From positions 1 through 64,000 of the forward strand of contig JANSYQ010000020.1 in the NCBI GenBank assembly GCA_024742305.1: DNA of 64,000 nt. The letters run 5' to 3'. Numbering within the stretch: position 1 is the stretch's first letter; each line of letters opens with the position of its first letter. The notes below the pieces were generated by a model. It was not told where the DNA came from. It searched no databases and saw only the letters and a program-made list of their open reading frames with translations. The DNA is from a bacterium. GTDB lineage: Bacteria > Bacteroidota > Bacteroidia > Flavobacteriales_D > Crocinitomicaceae. The translations under genes were made by a program, and so were the position numbers. Shown here one piece after another: positions 9,653 to 19,028 of the stretch.

Positions 9653-10285
9653 ATGCAATATAACACAACTAGAGGGAGGCTTCTGCTTCCAGAATACGGG
9701 CGCAATGTCCAAAATATGATCCGTCATGCGATGGACATTGAAGATCGTGAAGAACGCCAACGAGCAGCACAGGCAATCATCGAAGTAATGGGGCAATTGA
9801 ACCCGCACCTTCGTGATGTAGACGATTTCCGTCACAAGTTGTGGACGCACTTGTTCATAATGTCCGATTTCAAATTGGACGTGGACTCTCCGTACGAAAT
9901 TCCAAAGAAAGAAATGCTGGACGAAAAACCAGATTCTATGGAATATCCGAAAAGTCGTATTCGCTACGGGCATTACGGACAGTACACTCAAAAAATTTTG
10001 GAGACGGCTCAAGAAATGACTTCAGAAGAAGAGAAGGAATACCTTACGAGTCAGATGGGAAACTTCATGAAGCGCCAGTTTTTGTCGCACAATAACAGCG
10101 CGGTAGAAAACAGTGTAATTGCGGAACAGTTGAAAGAGCTTTCCAAAGGAACGCTTGAAATTGACAACCCAGACGAGTTGATTACAACGAAGCAAATGCT
10201 CAAAACGATTACACCTCAGAACAACAATCGTCGCGGAAACAATAACAACAATCGTAAGAAGAAGTCGCAGAAGAGACGCAGATAG
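9653..10285 (+). CDS. DUF4290 domain protein
   Basis: 210-residue cytoplasmic protein of a conserved Bacteroidota family (DUF4290) that is commonly found directly before murA, as here. The N-terminal part carries the conserved run MQYNTTRGRLLLPEYGRNVQ and later ELNPHLRDVDDFRHKLWTHL-like residues; the C-terminus is a basic, Asn-rich disordered tail (NNRRGNNNNNRKKKSQKRRR) that may bind nucleic acid or acidic surfaces (inference). No enzymatic motif is seen. Function is unknown; the link with murA suggests a cell-envelope or growth role. The following 900 bp are repeat DNA, so cotranscription with murA is uncertain. Confidence 0.85.
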   Translation: MQYNTTRGRLLLPEYGRNVQNMIRHAMDIEDREERQRAAQAIIEVMGQLNPHLRDVDDFRHKLWTHLFIMSDFKLDVDSPYEIPKKEMLDEKPDSMEYPKSRIRYGHYGQYTQKILETAQEMTSEEEKEYLTSQMGNFMKRQFLSHNNSAVENSVIAEQLKELSKGTLEIDNPDELITTKQMLKTITPQNNNRRGNNNNNRKKKSQKRRR

Positions 10286-10290
10286 ATTTT

Positions 10291-10945
10291 TTTAGATAAA
10301 AGATTAAAGACGGAAAGATCAAAGACGCGTTCTTCGCCATACTTTGATGTTTGATATATTGTCACATCACAATCGGACTTGTTCGATTCTTTGTGCGCTT
10401 AACCGATATGTACTACCCCTTGCACTCCTTGGCTTTGTGGTGAAAAAAAGTTAGATTCCTCCTAGCAGTCGCTTTTTATAAAAAAGATTAAAGAAGGAAA
10501 GATCAAAGACGCGTTCTTCGCCATACTTTGATGTTTGTTCTATTGCCCCATCACAATCGAACTTGTTCGATTCTTTGTGCGCTTAACCGATATGTACTAC
10601 CCCTTGCACTCCGTGACTTTGTGGTGAAATAAAGTTAGATTCCTCCTAGCAGTCGCTTTTTAGATAAAAGATTAAAGACGGAAAGATCAAAGACGCATTC
10701 TTCCTCATACTTTGATGTTTGTTCTATTGCCCAATTACAATCGAACTTGTTCGATTCTTAGTGCGCTTAACCGTTATGTACTTTCCCGTGCACTCCGTGG
10801 CTTTGTGGTTAAATAAAGTTAGATTCCTCCTAGCAGTCGCTTTTTAGAAAAGATTAAAGACGGAAAGATAAAAGACGCGTTCTTCTCATACTTTGATGTT
10901 TGATATATTGTCACATCACAATAGAATATGTTCGATTCTTTGCGT
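10291..10945. repeat. Tandem array of a 182-184 bp unit, about 3.6 copies
   Basis: Copies begin with AGATTAAAGA at 10301, 10485, 10669 and 10851 (periods 184, 184, 182). Each unit carries AGACGGAAAGATCAAAGACG, ATACTTTGATGTTTG, a palindromic core AATCGAACTTGTTCGATT (perfect in copies 2 and 3, degraded in 1 and 4), GTGCGCTTAACCG and AGATTCCTCCTAGCAGTCGC. The last copy decays after the core, near 10945. No open frame runs through it. It separates the DUF4290 gene from murA. Confidence 0.9.
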
Positions 10946-11207
10946 TCATCACAGTAATAACAACTCACTCTTCCTAGCGCCCTCTTACACTGAGCCCGTC
11001 GAAGTGTTGCGGTTAAAAAAAATACAAGAGTGTTGCATTGTAACATCAATAACACAAGACTTCTTCATATGTCCAAACGATGAAATTACAGAGCTAACTC
11101 ACGTATTATAATCACTAACGCTACAAAGTGGAAAACTTTTCTTCAAACCAACCATACTTCCCCAGTCATTCCGTAGCTTCACGAAAGAACAATAATCAAC
11201 GATTTAA
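10946..11207. other. Spacer before murA with an interspersed-repeat fragment
   Basis: No gene is visible. It includes CACTGAGCCCGTCGAAGTG (10988-11006), an imperfect inverted repeat of a type scattered through many Bacteroidota genomes. The murA promoter must lie here, but no clear TAnnTTTG box is seen close to the start. Confidence 0.5.
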
Positions 11208-12515
11208 ATGGCATCATTTGAAATTCACGGAGGAAAACCATTAAAGGGAGAACTGATCCCACAAGGAGCAAAAAACGAAGCGCTTCAGGTCCTCTGCGCA
11301 CCACTACTAACCCCCGAAAAAGTAACCATTTCCAACATTCCCGACATAGTTGATGTCAACAAGCTAATCGGTTTGTTACAAGCTATGGGAGTGAAAATCG
11401 AGAAGGTTGAGAAAGGAACGTACATCTTTCAAGCCAAAGACATCAACCTAGAGTACATGCAAACTGCCGATTTCAAGAAACGCGCAAGTTCGCTGCGTGG
11501 TTCCGTTATGATCGTTGGTCCCATGTTGGCACGATTTGGAGTAGGTTATTTGCCAAAACCAGGAGGTGACAAAATCGGACGTCGCCGTCTAGATACGCAT
11601 TTTGCCGGAATGATGCAGTTGGGAGCGAAGTTTAACTACGATGCCGGCGAACACTTCTACGCGGTGGAAGGAAAAAAATTGAAAGGAACCTACATCCACA
11701 TGGATGAAGCGTCCGTAACCGGAACTGCCAACATCATTATGGCGGCCGTTATGGCAGAAGGAACAACCACCATCTATAACGCTGCTTGTGAGCCCTACTT
11801 GCAACAATTATGTAAGATGTTGAATAGCATGGGAGCAAAAATCTCAGGAATTAGCTCCAATATGTTAACAATTAAAGGTGTGAAGAAACTAGGTGGATGT
11901 TATCACCGAATTCTGCCTGACATGATTGAAATTGGTTCTTTTATTGGGCTTGCAGCGATGACGGGCTCCGAAATTACCATCAAAGATGTTTCTTGGGAGA
12001 ATCTCGGAATCATTCCTACGATATTCCGCCGCTTGGGAATTAAAATAGAGAAGAAAGGAGATGATATGTTCATCCCGAAGCAAAAATCGTATGAGATAGA
12101 AACCTTCATCGATGGTTCCATAATGACAATAGCGGACGCCCCTTGGCCCGGATTCACACCCGATTTGTTATCGATCATCTTGGTAACGGCCATCCAAGCA
12201 AAAGGAAGCGTACTGGTACACCAAAAGATGTTTGAATCGCGCTTGTTCTTCGTTGATAAATTGATTGACATGGGAGCACAAATCATCTTGTGTGATCCAC
12301 ACCGCGCTACAGTCATTGGAATGGACCGACAAACGCAACTGCGAGGTATTCAAATGACCTCCCCGGATATTCGTGCCGGAGTTTCTCTTTTGATTGCCGC
12401 ACTTTCAGCCAAAGGAAAATCTACCATTCACAACATCGAACAAATCGATCGTGGATACCAAGATATCGACATTCGTCTGAATAATTTGGGCGCAGATATT
12501 CGCAGAATCGGATAA
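11208..12515 (+). CDS. murA: UDP-N-acetylglucosamine 1-carboxyvinyltransferase (Cys-to-Asp type)
   Basis: First committed step of peptidoglycan synthesis: transfers enolpyruvate from PEP to UDP-GlcNAc in the cytoplasm. 435 residues, normal length. The substrate-binding Lys22-Asn23 pair is in QGAKNEAL. The active-site loop reads KPGGDKIGRRRLD, placing Asp121 where the E. coli enzyme has Cys115 (LPGGCTIGARP). Asp at this position is known to make MurA insensitive to fosfomycin in Mycobacterium, Chlamydia and Borrelia, so intrinsic resistance is expected here (inference). The catalytic Asp in the PGFTPDL segment is retained. A terminator follows. Confidence 0.96.
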   Translation: MASFEIHGGKPLKGELIPQGAKNEALQVLCAPLLTPEKVTISNIPDIVDVNKLIGLLQAMGVKIEKVEKGTYIFQAKDINLEYMQTADFKKRASSLRGSVMIVGPMLARFGVGYLPKPGGDKIGRRRLDTHFAGMMQLGAKFNYDAGEHFYAVEGKKLKGTYIHMDEASVTGTANIIMAAVMAEGTTTIYNAACEPYLQQLCKMLNSMGAKISGISSNMLTIKGVKKLGGCYHRILPDMIEIGSFIGLAAMTGSEITIKDVSWENLGIIPTIFRRLGIKIEKKGDDMFIPKQKSYEIETFIDGSIMTIADAPWPGFTPDLLSIILVTAIQAKGSVLVHQKMFESRLFFVDKLIDMGAQIILCDPHRATVIGMDRQTQLRGIQMTSPDIRAGVSLLIAALSAKGKSTIHNIEQIDRGYQDIDIRLNNLGADIRRIG

Positions 12516-12537
12516 AACTAGAAAACAGATAAGTAAG

Positions 12538-12565
12538 AGGCTCGGAGAAATTCGGGCCTTTTTTC
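12538..12565 (+). terminator. Intrinsic terminator after murA
   Basis: AGGCTCG (12538-12544) pairs with CGGGCCT (one G-U), followed by TTTTTT, 23 bp after the murA stop and just before the next gene. Confidence 0.7.
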
Positions 12566-12578
12566 GTACTTTGCATCT

Positions 12579-13058
12579 ATGAAAATACGCTATACACTTG
12601 CTCTATTTCTTGTCCTTTCGGGATGGTATTTGTCCGCGCAAACATTCGAGTCAGTAGCATATTATCCTGTAAGTTCAGTAGATCAGTTCAACGGCATTTG
12701 GATAGTAAAAGATACGAACGAATACATCAACCCACTGTGTCGGGAGGAAGAAGAATACTGTGATATGACGCCAGGTGGAGACAAATTAATCTTTAGTGAA
12801 GAGTCCAATTATTTTACCAGTTACATCGATCCGGAATGGGGTGCTGTGATCAACTTACAATTTACCTACGAGAGAAAGGACGGTCATTTTGAGTGCATCA
12901 TGATAGGTACTAATGCAATGGGCTATTGGATGGAACATGAGCATGAGACATTTTCATTCGATTTATTCTATTCCGATGAGCGCAATGAACTGATGTTCAT
13001 TCGTCAAGATGGGGTAGAACACATACTAATTCCGGCAACCGAAGAAGATTTAAAATGA
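12579..13058 (+). CDS. Secreted hypothetical protein
   Basis: 159-residue protein I do not recognise. A signal peptide ending in LSAQT (about residues 1-21) predicts export to the periplasm. The mature part is acidic and contains two Cys close together (CREEEEYC, about residues 51-57) that could form a disulfide. The stop overlaps the start of the following TlpA-like gene by 4 bp (ATGA), so the two are translationally coupled; a periplasmic substrate or partner of that thioredoxin-like protein is a reasonable guess. Confidence 0.7.
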   Translation: MKIRYTLALFLVLSGWYLSAQTFESVAYYPVSSVDQFNGIWIVKDTNEYINPLCREEEEYCDMTPGGDKLIFSEESNYFTSYIDPEWGAVINLQFTYERKDGHFECIMIGTNAMGYWMEHEHETFSFDLFYSDERNELMFIRQDGVEHILIPATEEDLK

Positions 13059-13558
13059 AAATACTTTTACTACTATTTCCAGTATTATTGTTCCTAAGCG
13101 GCATGAAACAAAGTGCTCCCTTAAACGGAACACAAGCACCTGATTTTGAATTGAAATCTCCCAAAGGCAAAAAAGTCAAACTGTCTAAGTTGAAGGGGAA
13201 AATGGTACTCATTGACTTTTGGGCATCTTGGTGCCGACCGTGCCGTGGTGAAAATCCGAATGTGGTGCAAGCGTATGAGAAATACCGCAAAGAAAAGTTC
13301 AAAAACGGAAAAGGATTTGAAGTGTTGAGCGTTTCATTGGATCGCAATGAAGATCAATGGATACAGGCGATCGAAGCAGATGGGTTGGTTTGGAAAAATC
13401 ACGGTTGGGATAAAGACGGCGAGGTCTCCAAATTGTACGGTGTTACCTCAATTCCCAAGGCATTTCTAGTCGATGGAGACGGTAAAATCATCGCTTCCGG
13501 AAACGAGGTTCGCGGCATGAATTTGCATTTAACTCTTGACGATCAACTCAAGGATTAG
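13055..13558 (+). CDS. TlpA/ResA-type thioredoxin-fold protein
   Basis: Membrane-anchored or periplasmic thiol-disulfide protein of 167 residues. An N-terminal hydrophobic signal (residues 1-17) is followed by an AhpC/TSA-Redoxin fold: APDFELKSPKGKKVKLSKLKGK, then the redox centre FWASWCRPC with Cys60 and Cys63, and the cis-Pro loop GVTSIPKAFLVD. This family reduces disulfides in the periplasm, for instance in cytochrome maturation; the substrate is not shown here. Overlaps the preceding secreted-protein gene by 4 bp and is followed after 5 bp by a DUF2490 gene, so the three form an operon. Confidence 0.9.
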   Translation: MKILLLLFPVLLFLSGMKQSAPLNGTQAPDFELKSPKGKKVKLSKLKGKMVLIDFWASWCRPCRGENPNVVQAYEKYRKEKFKNGKGFEVLSVSLDRNEDQWIQAIEADGLVWKNHGWDKDGEVSKLYGVTSIPKAFLVDGDGKIIASGNEVRGMNLHLTLDDQLKD

Positions 13559-13563
13559 TAGCG

Positions 13564-14262
13564 ATGCCATACAAACACGTTTTTCTTTCACTCTTCATTC
13601 TCGCAGGCTCATTTACTGTACAAGGCCAAGTTGATGCAGATAAATTGGGAGCTTGGTACATGTACTTTTTCAATCACGACTTTAAAAAAGACAGCCGCTG
13701 GGGATTTCAAGGCGATATTCAATTACGAAACTGGAACTTTGGAGGCGACTTGGAGCAATTGCTACTCAGAGGAGGCGCAACTTTCAGCCCTACCAATGCC
13801 GATGTTAAGTTCACCTTAGGCTACGGAAATATTACCACTGGTGCATACGGTGACAATAACTCCACGGTGAGTGAGAGCCGAATCTATCAAGAGGCGTTGT
13901 TTCCTGTGAAATTTGGAGATCGTTTTTACTCCAACCACCGCTTTCGCTACGAGCAGCGATTTGTTGAAAATCAAAACTTCCGCACCCGATATCGATACAA
14001 CTTCTTCTTGAACGTTGCACTCAACAAAAAAGCAATGGAGAAAGGAACGATTTATTTGGCGCTTTACAACGAGCTATTCATCAACGGGGAACGAAATATT
14101 GGTAAGGGTATCGACGTTGAGCTCTTCGACCGAAATCGTTTCTACGGAGCATTTGGCTACGTCGTTAAAAAAGGAATGAAAGTGCAAGCCGGACTCATGC
14201 GACAAACAACCAACGGATGGAGCAAGAACCAACTACAGTTGAGTTTTCATCATACTTTTTAA
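13564..14262 (+). CDS. DUF2490 outer-membrane protein
   Basis: 232 residues with a signal peptide ending VQGQ (about 1-20). The mature chain begins LGAWYMYFFNHDF, typical of DUF2490, and continues as alternating amphipathic strands (GFQGDIQLRNWNF, LLLRGGATFSP) ending in QLQLSFHHTF with a terminal Phe, consistent with an outer-membrane beta-barrel. Role unknown; often annotated only by family. Starts 5 bp after the TlpA-like gene and is likely in the same operon. Confidence 0.85.
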   Translation: MPYKHVFLSLFILAGSFTVQGQVDADKLGAWYMYFFNHDFKKDSRWGFQGDIQLRNWNFGGDLEQLLLRGGATFSPTNADVKFTLGYGNITTGAYGDNNSTVSESRIYQEALFPVKFGDRFYSNHRFRYEQRFVENQNFRTRYRYNFFLNVALNKKAMEKGTIYLALYNELFINGERNIGKGIDVELFDRNRFYGAFGYVVKKGMKVQAGLMRQTTNGWSKNQLQLSFHHTF

Positions 14263-14369
14263 GTTTCATTTTTAGACCTATTTTATTTTTTTATCCATCA
14301 TCTTTCATTGCCACCCGTTACTTTTTTCATCCCAATACATTATATAATAAAGACTTAAAAAATCAAACC

Positions 14370-15671
14370 ATGAAAATTTACTATTCCATACTCCTAGCAA
14401 GCTTGGTTCTTTTCGGGTGCACAACGAGCGAAGTGGCACAGAAAGAGAACAAATCAAAAAATGAAGATAAAGAGCAGTTGGCTTCAGTTATAGAACCAAT
14501 GAGTTTTGATCAAGGTGCGGAAACGTACATGGTCAATGCTGATGAAGCAGACACCATTTTTGCACCAACGGGTAGCACTATTCTTTTCGAGCCAAATTCG
14601 TTTGTGGATGCCGACGGAAAGCCAATCAAAGGAAAAGTGAAAGTGGAATGGCAAGAATTTCATTCGCTCGGCGACATCATCGCTTCGGGAATCCCTATGA
14701 AGTATGACTCAGCTGGAGTAGCACACGATTTTGAATCGGGAGGAATGTTTACCATTGCTGCCAATCACAAAGGAAAACCCGCAGAAATTGCTCCGGGAAA
14801 ATCCGTTGAGGTGAATCTAGCTTCCATGCAAGATACGCCGTGCTATAATTTCTACGAATTGGATGAAAAAACGGGTGATTGGGATTACAAAATGACCAAA
14901 AACGGTGAAAAAGTGGAAGAGGATGCCGCTACCGAGGATCAAGCCTCTGAAGAAACGGGAACCATTTTCGAAATGGACCTCAATACGCACAGTTTCCCCG
15001 AACTCGCTAACCAAAGTATTCTTGGGTGGCAAGCCGAAAAAGATCTGAGCGCAAAAGAACGTAGTTGGATCAGACAGTCGACAACGAAAGTGCGCATCGC
15101 AAAAAAGAATGCAAACGGAACCTATCAGTTAGAGGCGAAGGATAAAAAAGCGACGAAATCGTATGATGTGACGCCGTATACGGAAGAACAAGCCATAGCG
15201 GATAGCAAAGAAAATGAGAAAGCCTTGGAAGATCAGGCGAATGAGTTAATTGCCTATCAAGCCAAAGTTGCCGCTGGAAAAGTAATTCGAAGTGTAGCAA
15301 TTACTGGATTTGGAACATACAACTGGGATGTTATTTACAAGCGCGAAAACTCCTTACCATTGTTTGCGAAGTTCTCTTATCCAAAAGGAGTGAATCCAGA
15401 TTTGGTGAGCTTACAATTGATTTCACCGGAAGAAAACTTCGTAGTCAAGTACAATTCCACCGAGGATCCAATGTTCTCTTTCGATCCCGAAAAACGCAAT
15501 TTATTGATCGGCATTCTTCCCAATAACGAAATCGTTTCCATGTCCAATAATGGTTTTAATGCTGCACGAGGTAAATCCAAAGGATCGGAACATACCTTCA
15601 AGTTGGAGAAAACCGGAATCAAACTGAAGTCGGCAAAAGATATCATGAAGTATATGAATCAATTGATTTAA
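14370..15671 (+). CDS. Hypothetical lipoprotein
   Basis: 433 residues starting at the ATG at 14370; the frame is open further upstream but that extension overlaps the DUF2490 gene and lacks export features. Lipobox LVLFGC gives Cys17 as the lipidated residue, followed by a Lys/Glu-rich linker. A domain with PTGSTILFEPNSFVDADGKPIKGKVKVEWQEF-like sequence (about residues 60-110) resembles beta-sandwich segments found in other Bacteroidota surface lipoproteins. No catalytic residues recognised. The WG-repeat gene follows with only 1 bp between stop and start codons, indicating coupled translation and a possibly shared surface role. Confidence 0.75.
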   Translation: MKIYYSILLASLVLFGCTTSEVAQKENKSKNEDKEQLASVIEPMSFDQGAETYMVNADEADTIFAPTGSTILFEPNSFVDADGKPIKGKVKVEWQEFHSLGDIIASGIPMKYDSAGVAHDFESGGMFTIAANHKGKPAEIAPGKSVEVNLASMQDTPCYNFYELDEKTGDWDYKMTKNGEKVEEDAATEDQASEETGTIFEMDLNTHSFPELANQSILGWQAEKDLSAKERSWIRQSTTKVRIAKKNANGTYQLEAKDKKATKSYDVTPYTEEQAIADSKENEKALEDQANELIAYQAKVAAGKVIRSVAITGFGTYNWDVIYKRENSLPLFAKFSYPKGVNPDLVSLQLISPEENFVVKYNSTEDPMFSFDPEKRNLLIGILPNNEIVSMSNNGFNAARGKSKGSEHTFKLEKTGIKLKSAKDIMKYMNQLI

Positions 15672-15672
15672 T

Positions 15673-18600
15673 GTGCGGATACTACTTCTCCTATTTCTTG
15701 TAACAAGCGCGCATCTTTGCTGGTCGCAACAACCCTTGATTGGAATTAAAAATGGCGATTGGGTTATCATTAACGGCTCCTCCCAAAAAAAACTTCCCAA
15801 GGATTACCACGACGTGGGCAATTTCGATCAGCAGGGCTTTGCGTACTTTGCTAAAGACGGTCATTACGGTATCATTGATGCTGAAGGAAAAGAAGTGTTC
15901 CCAGCAGAGTGTGTTCGCATGGAATCCTTCGGATGGGGCTACTTCGGAGGAATTGGTGAAGAGACGAACATGCTGATCAACCTAAAAGATGAGCTGGTTG
16001 TTGATACTTGTTCGCGATGGGATAAGATTGACAAGCATTGGACCTATTACTTTGAATCTCGTGAGAAGAAATTGTTGAATTTTTACTCAGGAAGAACCAT
16101 AGCTCTCGACAGTGCGACATTTGTAGTAGAGTCTCAACTGGGCTACACTATGGTCAATTCTGACGGCAAGGACATCTTATATGATCCCAAAGGCGACGTG
16201 GTTGATTTAGAAGGAGGATTTGCTCACCTGCGAGAGCACTATGTTCGACTAAAAAACAACGATTCTCATCATCTTATTTTAGCCAATTCAGAGTCTTTTG
16301 AACTGCCGATAAAAACTACGGATTTCAAATTTGATGGCAATTATTTTCAGTACTCCATTGCAAATCGAACGGTAAGAACCGATCTTTTTGGAGAAGTCTT
16401 ATTGGACGTCCCTTATGGCAGTTTAAAAGATGCAGGTTTTAACCGATTTGTCTTTGGGGATAAAGGGAAATTCGGCATCATGGACGGACAGGGAAAGATT
16501 TTGGTGCCAGCAGAATATCTCTTCATCAACTCAACAAGAGAAGGTTATTTTGTCACGAAAGCATCCGGAACTGGCATTTTGAATAAACGCGGAGGAATGG
16601 AAGTGCCGTGCAAGTTTGAATCGATAAATAAGCAAGGCAATCTGTACATCGTAGAATCAGAAACGGGACTTTTCGGTGTATACTCGGCAAAGGCACAGAA
16701 GTTAATTGTACCAACTACCTTCAAAAAAATAACCATTTCAGAGGACAGAATTCGTGGTTGGTTCAACGAAACATTACAGATTTTATATTACAACGCTGAT
16801 CATGGAATCGATAAGAAAATCACCCTCAACAATACGGTGAGTCGGTTCGCATTAGCACAGAGCACAGGAGATTTTGATCCAAGATTATTAACTGTCGGTT
16901 GGTTTTTTGAAGAGAAGCCAAAATTCGATGATGAAGGATTCAATATCGGTACCATTCAAAAATGGGGAATCAAGGATGCGGCCGACAGTGTATTGGCAAA
17001 TCCACGTTATTCCACCCCCATGTTCGTTCCTTCCGCAGGATTCAGTCTCATTCCGATGGGAGTCAGGAAAATGGAATTCATGGGAAGTCAGCTCAAGGAC
17101 AAAAAAGTATACAACGCCATTGATCTTAATACGGGGCGCATTATTCCGGGAGATTTTTTGGATATCGACACAACAGATGCTTTAACACGAGAGTATTTGC
17201 GGTTTTCATCCCAACAAGGCTTCGGCTACATTACCCAAGACAACAAAGTGCATAAAGTCTTCCATTTTGATCGTGAAAACGATACGTATTTGCGCTTTTC
17301 TACCTCAGAAACGGGCGATTTTGAGAAGAAGTTGAATGATGAGCATAGAGAAGCCTTTAAGCTTAGCACATTCAAACTGAACGATCCGGAAAATCCCAGT
17401 TATCGCACATGGAAACAGAGAAATGATGTGTATACGCATGTTGTGCTAAAGGATGCCAAATGGAACTTTCTACATCCAACGGGACAGCCGATGTTCCCCG
17501 AACCGTTCGATTTTGCCGACCGATTTTACAAGCACACGGCCATCGTGAAAAAGAATGGTAAATGGGGCGTTGTCAATACCGATTCGCTCATGATTCCTGC
17601 AGAATTCAGCTCTATCGACCGAATGAAAGAGTTCAACGATACCGTTTTTCGCGTTCGCAACACGCGGCCCGGCGATCGTATTTTGGACCGCCAAGCGAAT
17701 GAACTGAAGTACCATCTCACCGAGGTCAAAAAAGCAAAGAAAGAATACGCTATCGTGCTTTCCGGACGAGAGGAAATGGTAATCAATAGCGATCATAAGA
17801 TCATCTCCTCAGAAGGAGAACGCTTTCGTGATTTGAACGACCGCTACTTCTTAGCTCGTGTTGATCGCATGTCGAACGTGTATGACTCAGAGGGAAACTT
17901 GTTCGCTAGTATTGATGCCAAACCCAAGGATGTTTTCTTCGATGCGTTCATTTTGTACCGTGAAGGTAGTCGCTACGGTTTAGTAGATTCAAGAGGCGAT
18001 ACACTGCTACCCGAAGAGTATAAAAGCATTGAGCAGTACGGAGATTTGCTTTTGGCGGAGGGAAAAGACACTCGAATTTACGACCATAAGGGCGAGGAAC
18101 TTTTCGTGTTTCTAACCGAGAAAATTCTTATCGATTCCGTAACCAATAGAATTGCTGTCTGCGAAGGAGATAAGGTGACCATTTTAGAATCCGACGGAAC
18201 GAAAGTGGAGAAAATCAAAGGCATTGCTCCGGATATTTTCGTGAATGGAATGCTGATTAAACTAGGAAGTAGAGGTTTTGCGATGGCAGTAGAGGAGGGC
18301 ACAACGGTTCCGCAGCATGGTATCAAAACCATAGAAAGTGCCGGTGAAACGGGCTACATTTTAGAAACACGAGATGGATGGGTAGTGGTGGATCTCAATT
18401 GGAACGTTTATGAATCGTTAGCCGGAAATTTTTTTAGACGATGTAAGCATTTGGGTGATGGAGTGCTTTACTTGAATAAACCCGGAAATCATCTCTTCTC
18501 TAAGCGATATGGGAAGTTCTACATAAAAGCAAGTCCTACGGGTGAATATAACTCAGGTTTTGTTCTTGTTAAGCTCCGAGAAGAAAACAAATATGTTTTT

Positions 18601-18939
18601 CTAACTCCTGAAGGAAAGAATGAATTCGAACAAAAATTCACCGAGGCCAAACCATTTCAAGATGGATACGCGGCTGTTAAAATGCGTCGAGGATGGACAA
18701 TTATAGATGCCAACGGACGTGCCAAGTCACTGGATTCATTTGGGGAGATTGACGTTCACGGGCTTGGATTGTTCACCACGCAAAGTTCTTCTCTCTTCGG
18801 ATTGATTGATCATCATGGAAAAGTCATCTTAGAGACAGAATATGAACGTCTTGAAGTACTTCATGGTGATGTCATTCAGGCAGTGAAAGAAGGAGAATTC
18901 TTCTACTTCAAGTTAGACGGCACACCAATTGAATACTGA
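15673..18939 (+). CDS. Large WG-repeat protein
   Basis: 1088-residue exported protein. GTG start at 15673 directly after the preceding TAA; a signal peptide ends CWSQQ (about residues 1-19). At least a dozen degenerate WG/KWG repeats can be read, such as HYGIIDAEGKEVFPAEC, FGIMDGQGKILVPAEY, KWGVVNTDSLMIPAEF, RYGLVDSRGDTLLPEEY and LFGLIDHHGKVILETEY, typical of beta-propeller-like WG repeat proteins. No T9SS tail is seen, so it is probably periplasmic or held at the outer membrane with the upstream lipoprotein. Molecular role unknown. A convergent 21-codon ORF ends 3 bp beyond its stop. Confidence 0.85.
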   Translation: MRILLLLFLVTSAHLCWSQQPLIGIKNGDWVIINGSSQKKLPKDYHDVGNFDQQGFAYFAKDGHYGIIDAEGKEVFPAECVRMESFGWGYFGGIGEETNMLINLKDELVVDTCSRWDKIDKHWTYYFESREKKLLNFYSGRTIALDSATFVVESQLGYTMVNSDGKDILYDPKGDVVDLEGGFAHLREHYVRLKNNDSHHLILANSESFELPIKTTDFKFDGNYFQYSIANRTVRTDLFGEVLLDVPYGSLKDAGFNRFVFGDKGKFGIMDGQGKILVPAEYLFINSTREGYFVTKASGTGILNKRGGMEVPCKFESINKQGNLYIVESETGLFGVYSAKAQKLIVPTTFKKITISEDRIRGWFNETLQILYYNADHGIDKKITLNNTVSRFALAQSTGDFDPRLLTVGWFFEEKPKFDDEGFNIGTIQKWGIKDAADSVLANPRYSTPMFVPSAGFSLIPMGVRKMEFMGSQLKDKKVYNAIDLNTGRIIPGDFLDIDTTDALTREYLRFSSQQGFGYITQDNKVHKVFHFDRENDTYLRFSTSETGDFEKKLNDEHREAFKLSTFKLNDPENPSYRTWKQRNDVYTHVVLKDAKWNFLHPTGQPMFPEPFDFADRFYKHTAIVKKNGKWGVVNTDSLMIPAEFSSIDRMKEFNDTVFRVRNTRPGDRILDRQANELKYHLTEVKKAKKEYAIVLSGREEMVINSDHKIISSEGERFRDLNDRYFLARVDRMSNVYDSEGNLFASIDAKPKDVFFDAFILYREGSRYGLVDSRGDTLLPEEYKSIEQYGDLLLAEGKDTRIYDHKGEELFVFLTEKILIDSVTNRIAVCEGDKVTILESDGTKVEKIKGIAPDIFVNGMLIKLGSRGFAMAVEEGTTVPQHGIKTIESAGETGYILETRDGWVVVDLNWNVYESLAGNFFRRCKHLGDGVLYLNKPGNHLFSKRYGKFYIKASPTGEYNSGFVLVKLREENKYVFLTPEGKNEFEQKFTEAKPFQDGYAAVKMRRGWTIIDANGRAKSLDSFGEIDVHGLGLFTTQSSSLFGLIDHHGKVILETEYERLEVLHGDVIQAVKEGEFFYFKLDGTPIEY

Positions 18940-18942
18940 GAG

Positions 18943-19008
18943 TTAGAGGAGAATTGAAATCCAAAGGATGATCAAGATCAAGAGTTGTAAAACGACTAGT
19001 TTTTTCAT
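18943..19008 (-). CDS. Candidate 21-residue hydrophobic membrane peptide
   Basis: A short frame reads MKKLVVLQLL... and is otherwise only Leu, Ile, Val, Trp and Ser: two Lys followed by a single membrane-spanning stretch. It ends TAA at 18943-18945, 3 bp from the convergent WG-repeat stop. Twenty bp before its ATG is TAGCTTTG (19029-19036), an exact TAnnTTTG box, preceded at 20 bp by TTG. No Shine-Dalgarno site, as is usual in this phylum. The combination of promoter match, start, charge-then-hydrophobic pattern and stop supports a real small protein; it is unproven and the function is unknown. Confidence 0.5.
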   Translation of the reverse strand: MKKLVVLQLLILIILWISILL

Positions 19009-19028
19009 GGAGAGATGTTAGCTTGTTA

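Noticed and set aside
9482-10012. 176-codon open frame opposite purL and the DUF4290 gene
   Set aside because: Spans two conserved genes on the other strand; no features of its own.
10291-10945. CRISPR array
   Set aside because: Units of 184 bp repeat throughout, with no short repeat and unique spacers and no cas genes.
14217-14369. N-terminal extension of the lipoprotein at 14370
   Set aside because: It overlaps the DUF2490 gene and would put the lipobox in the middle of the protein.
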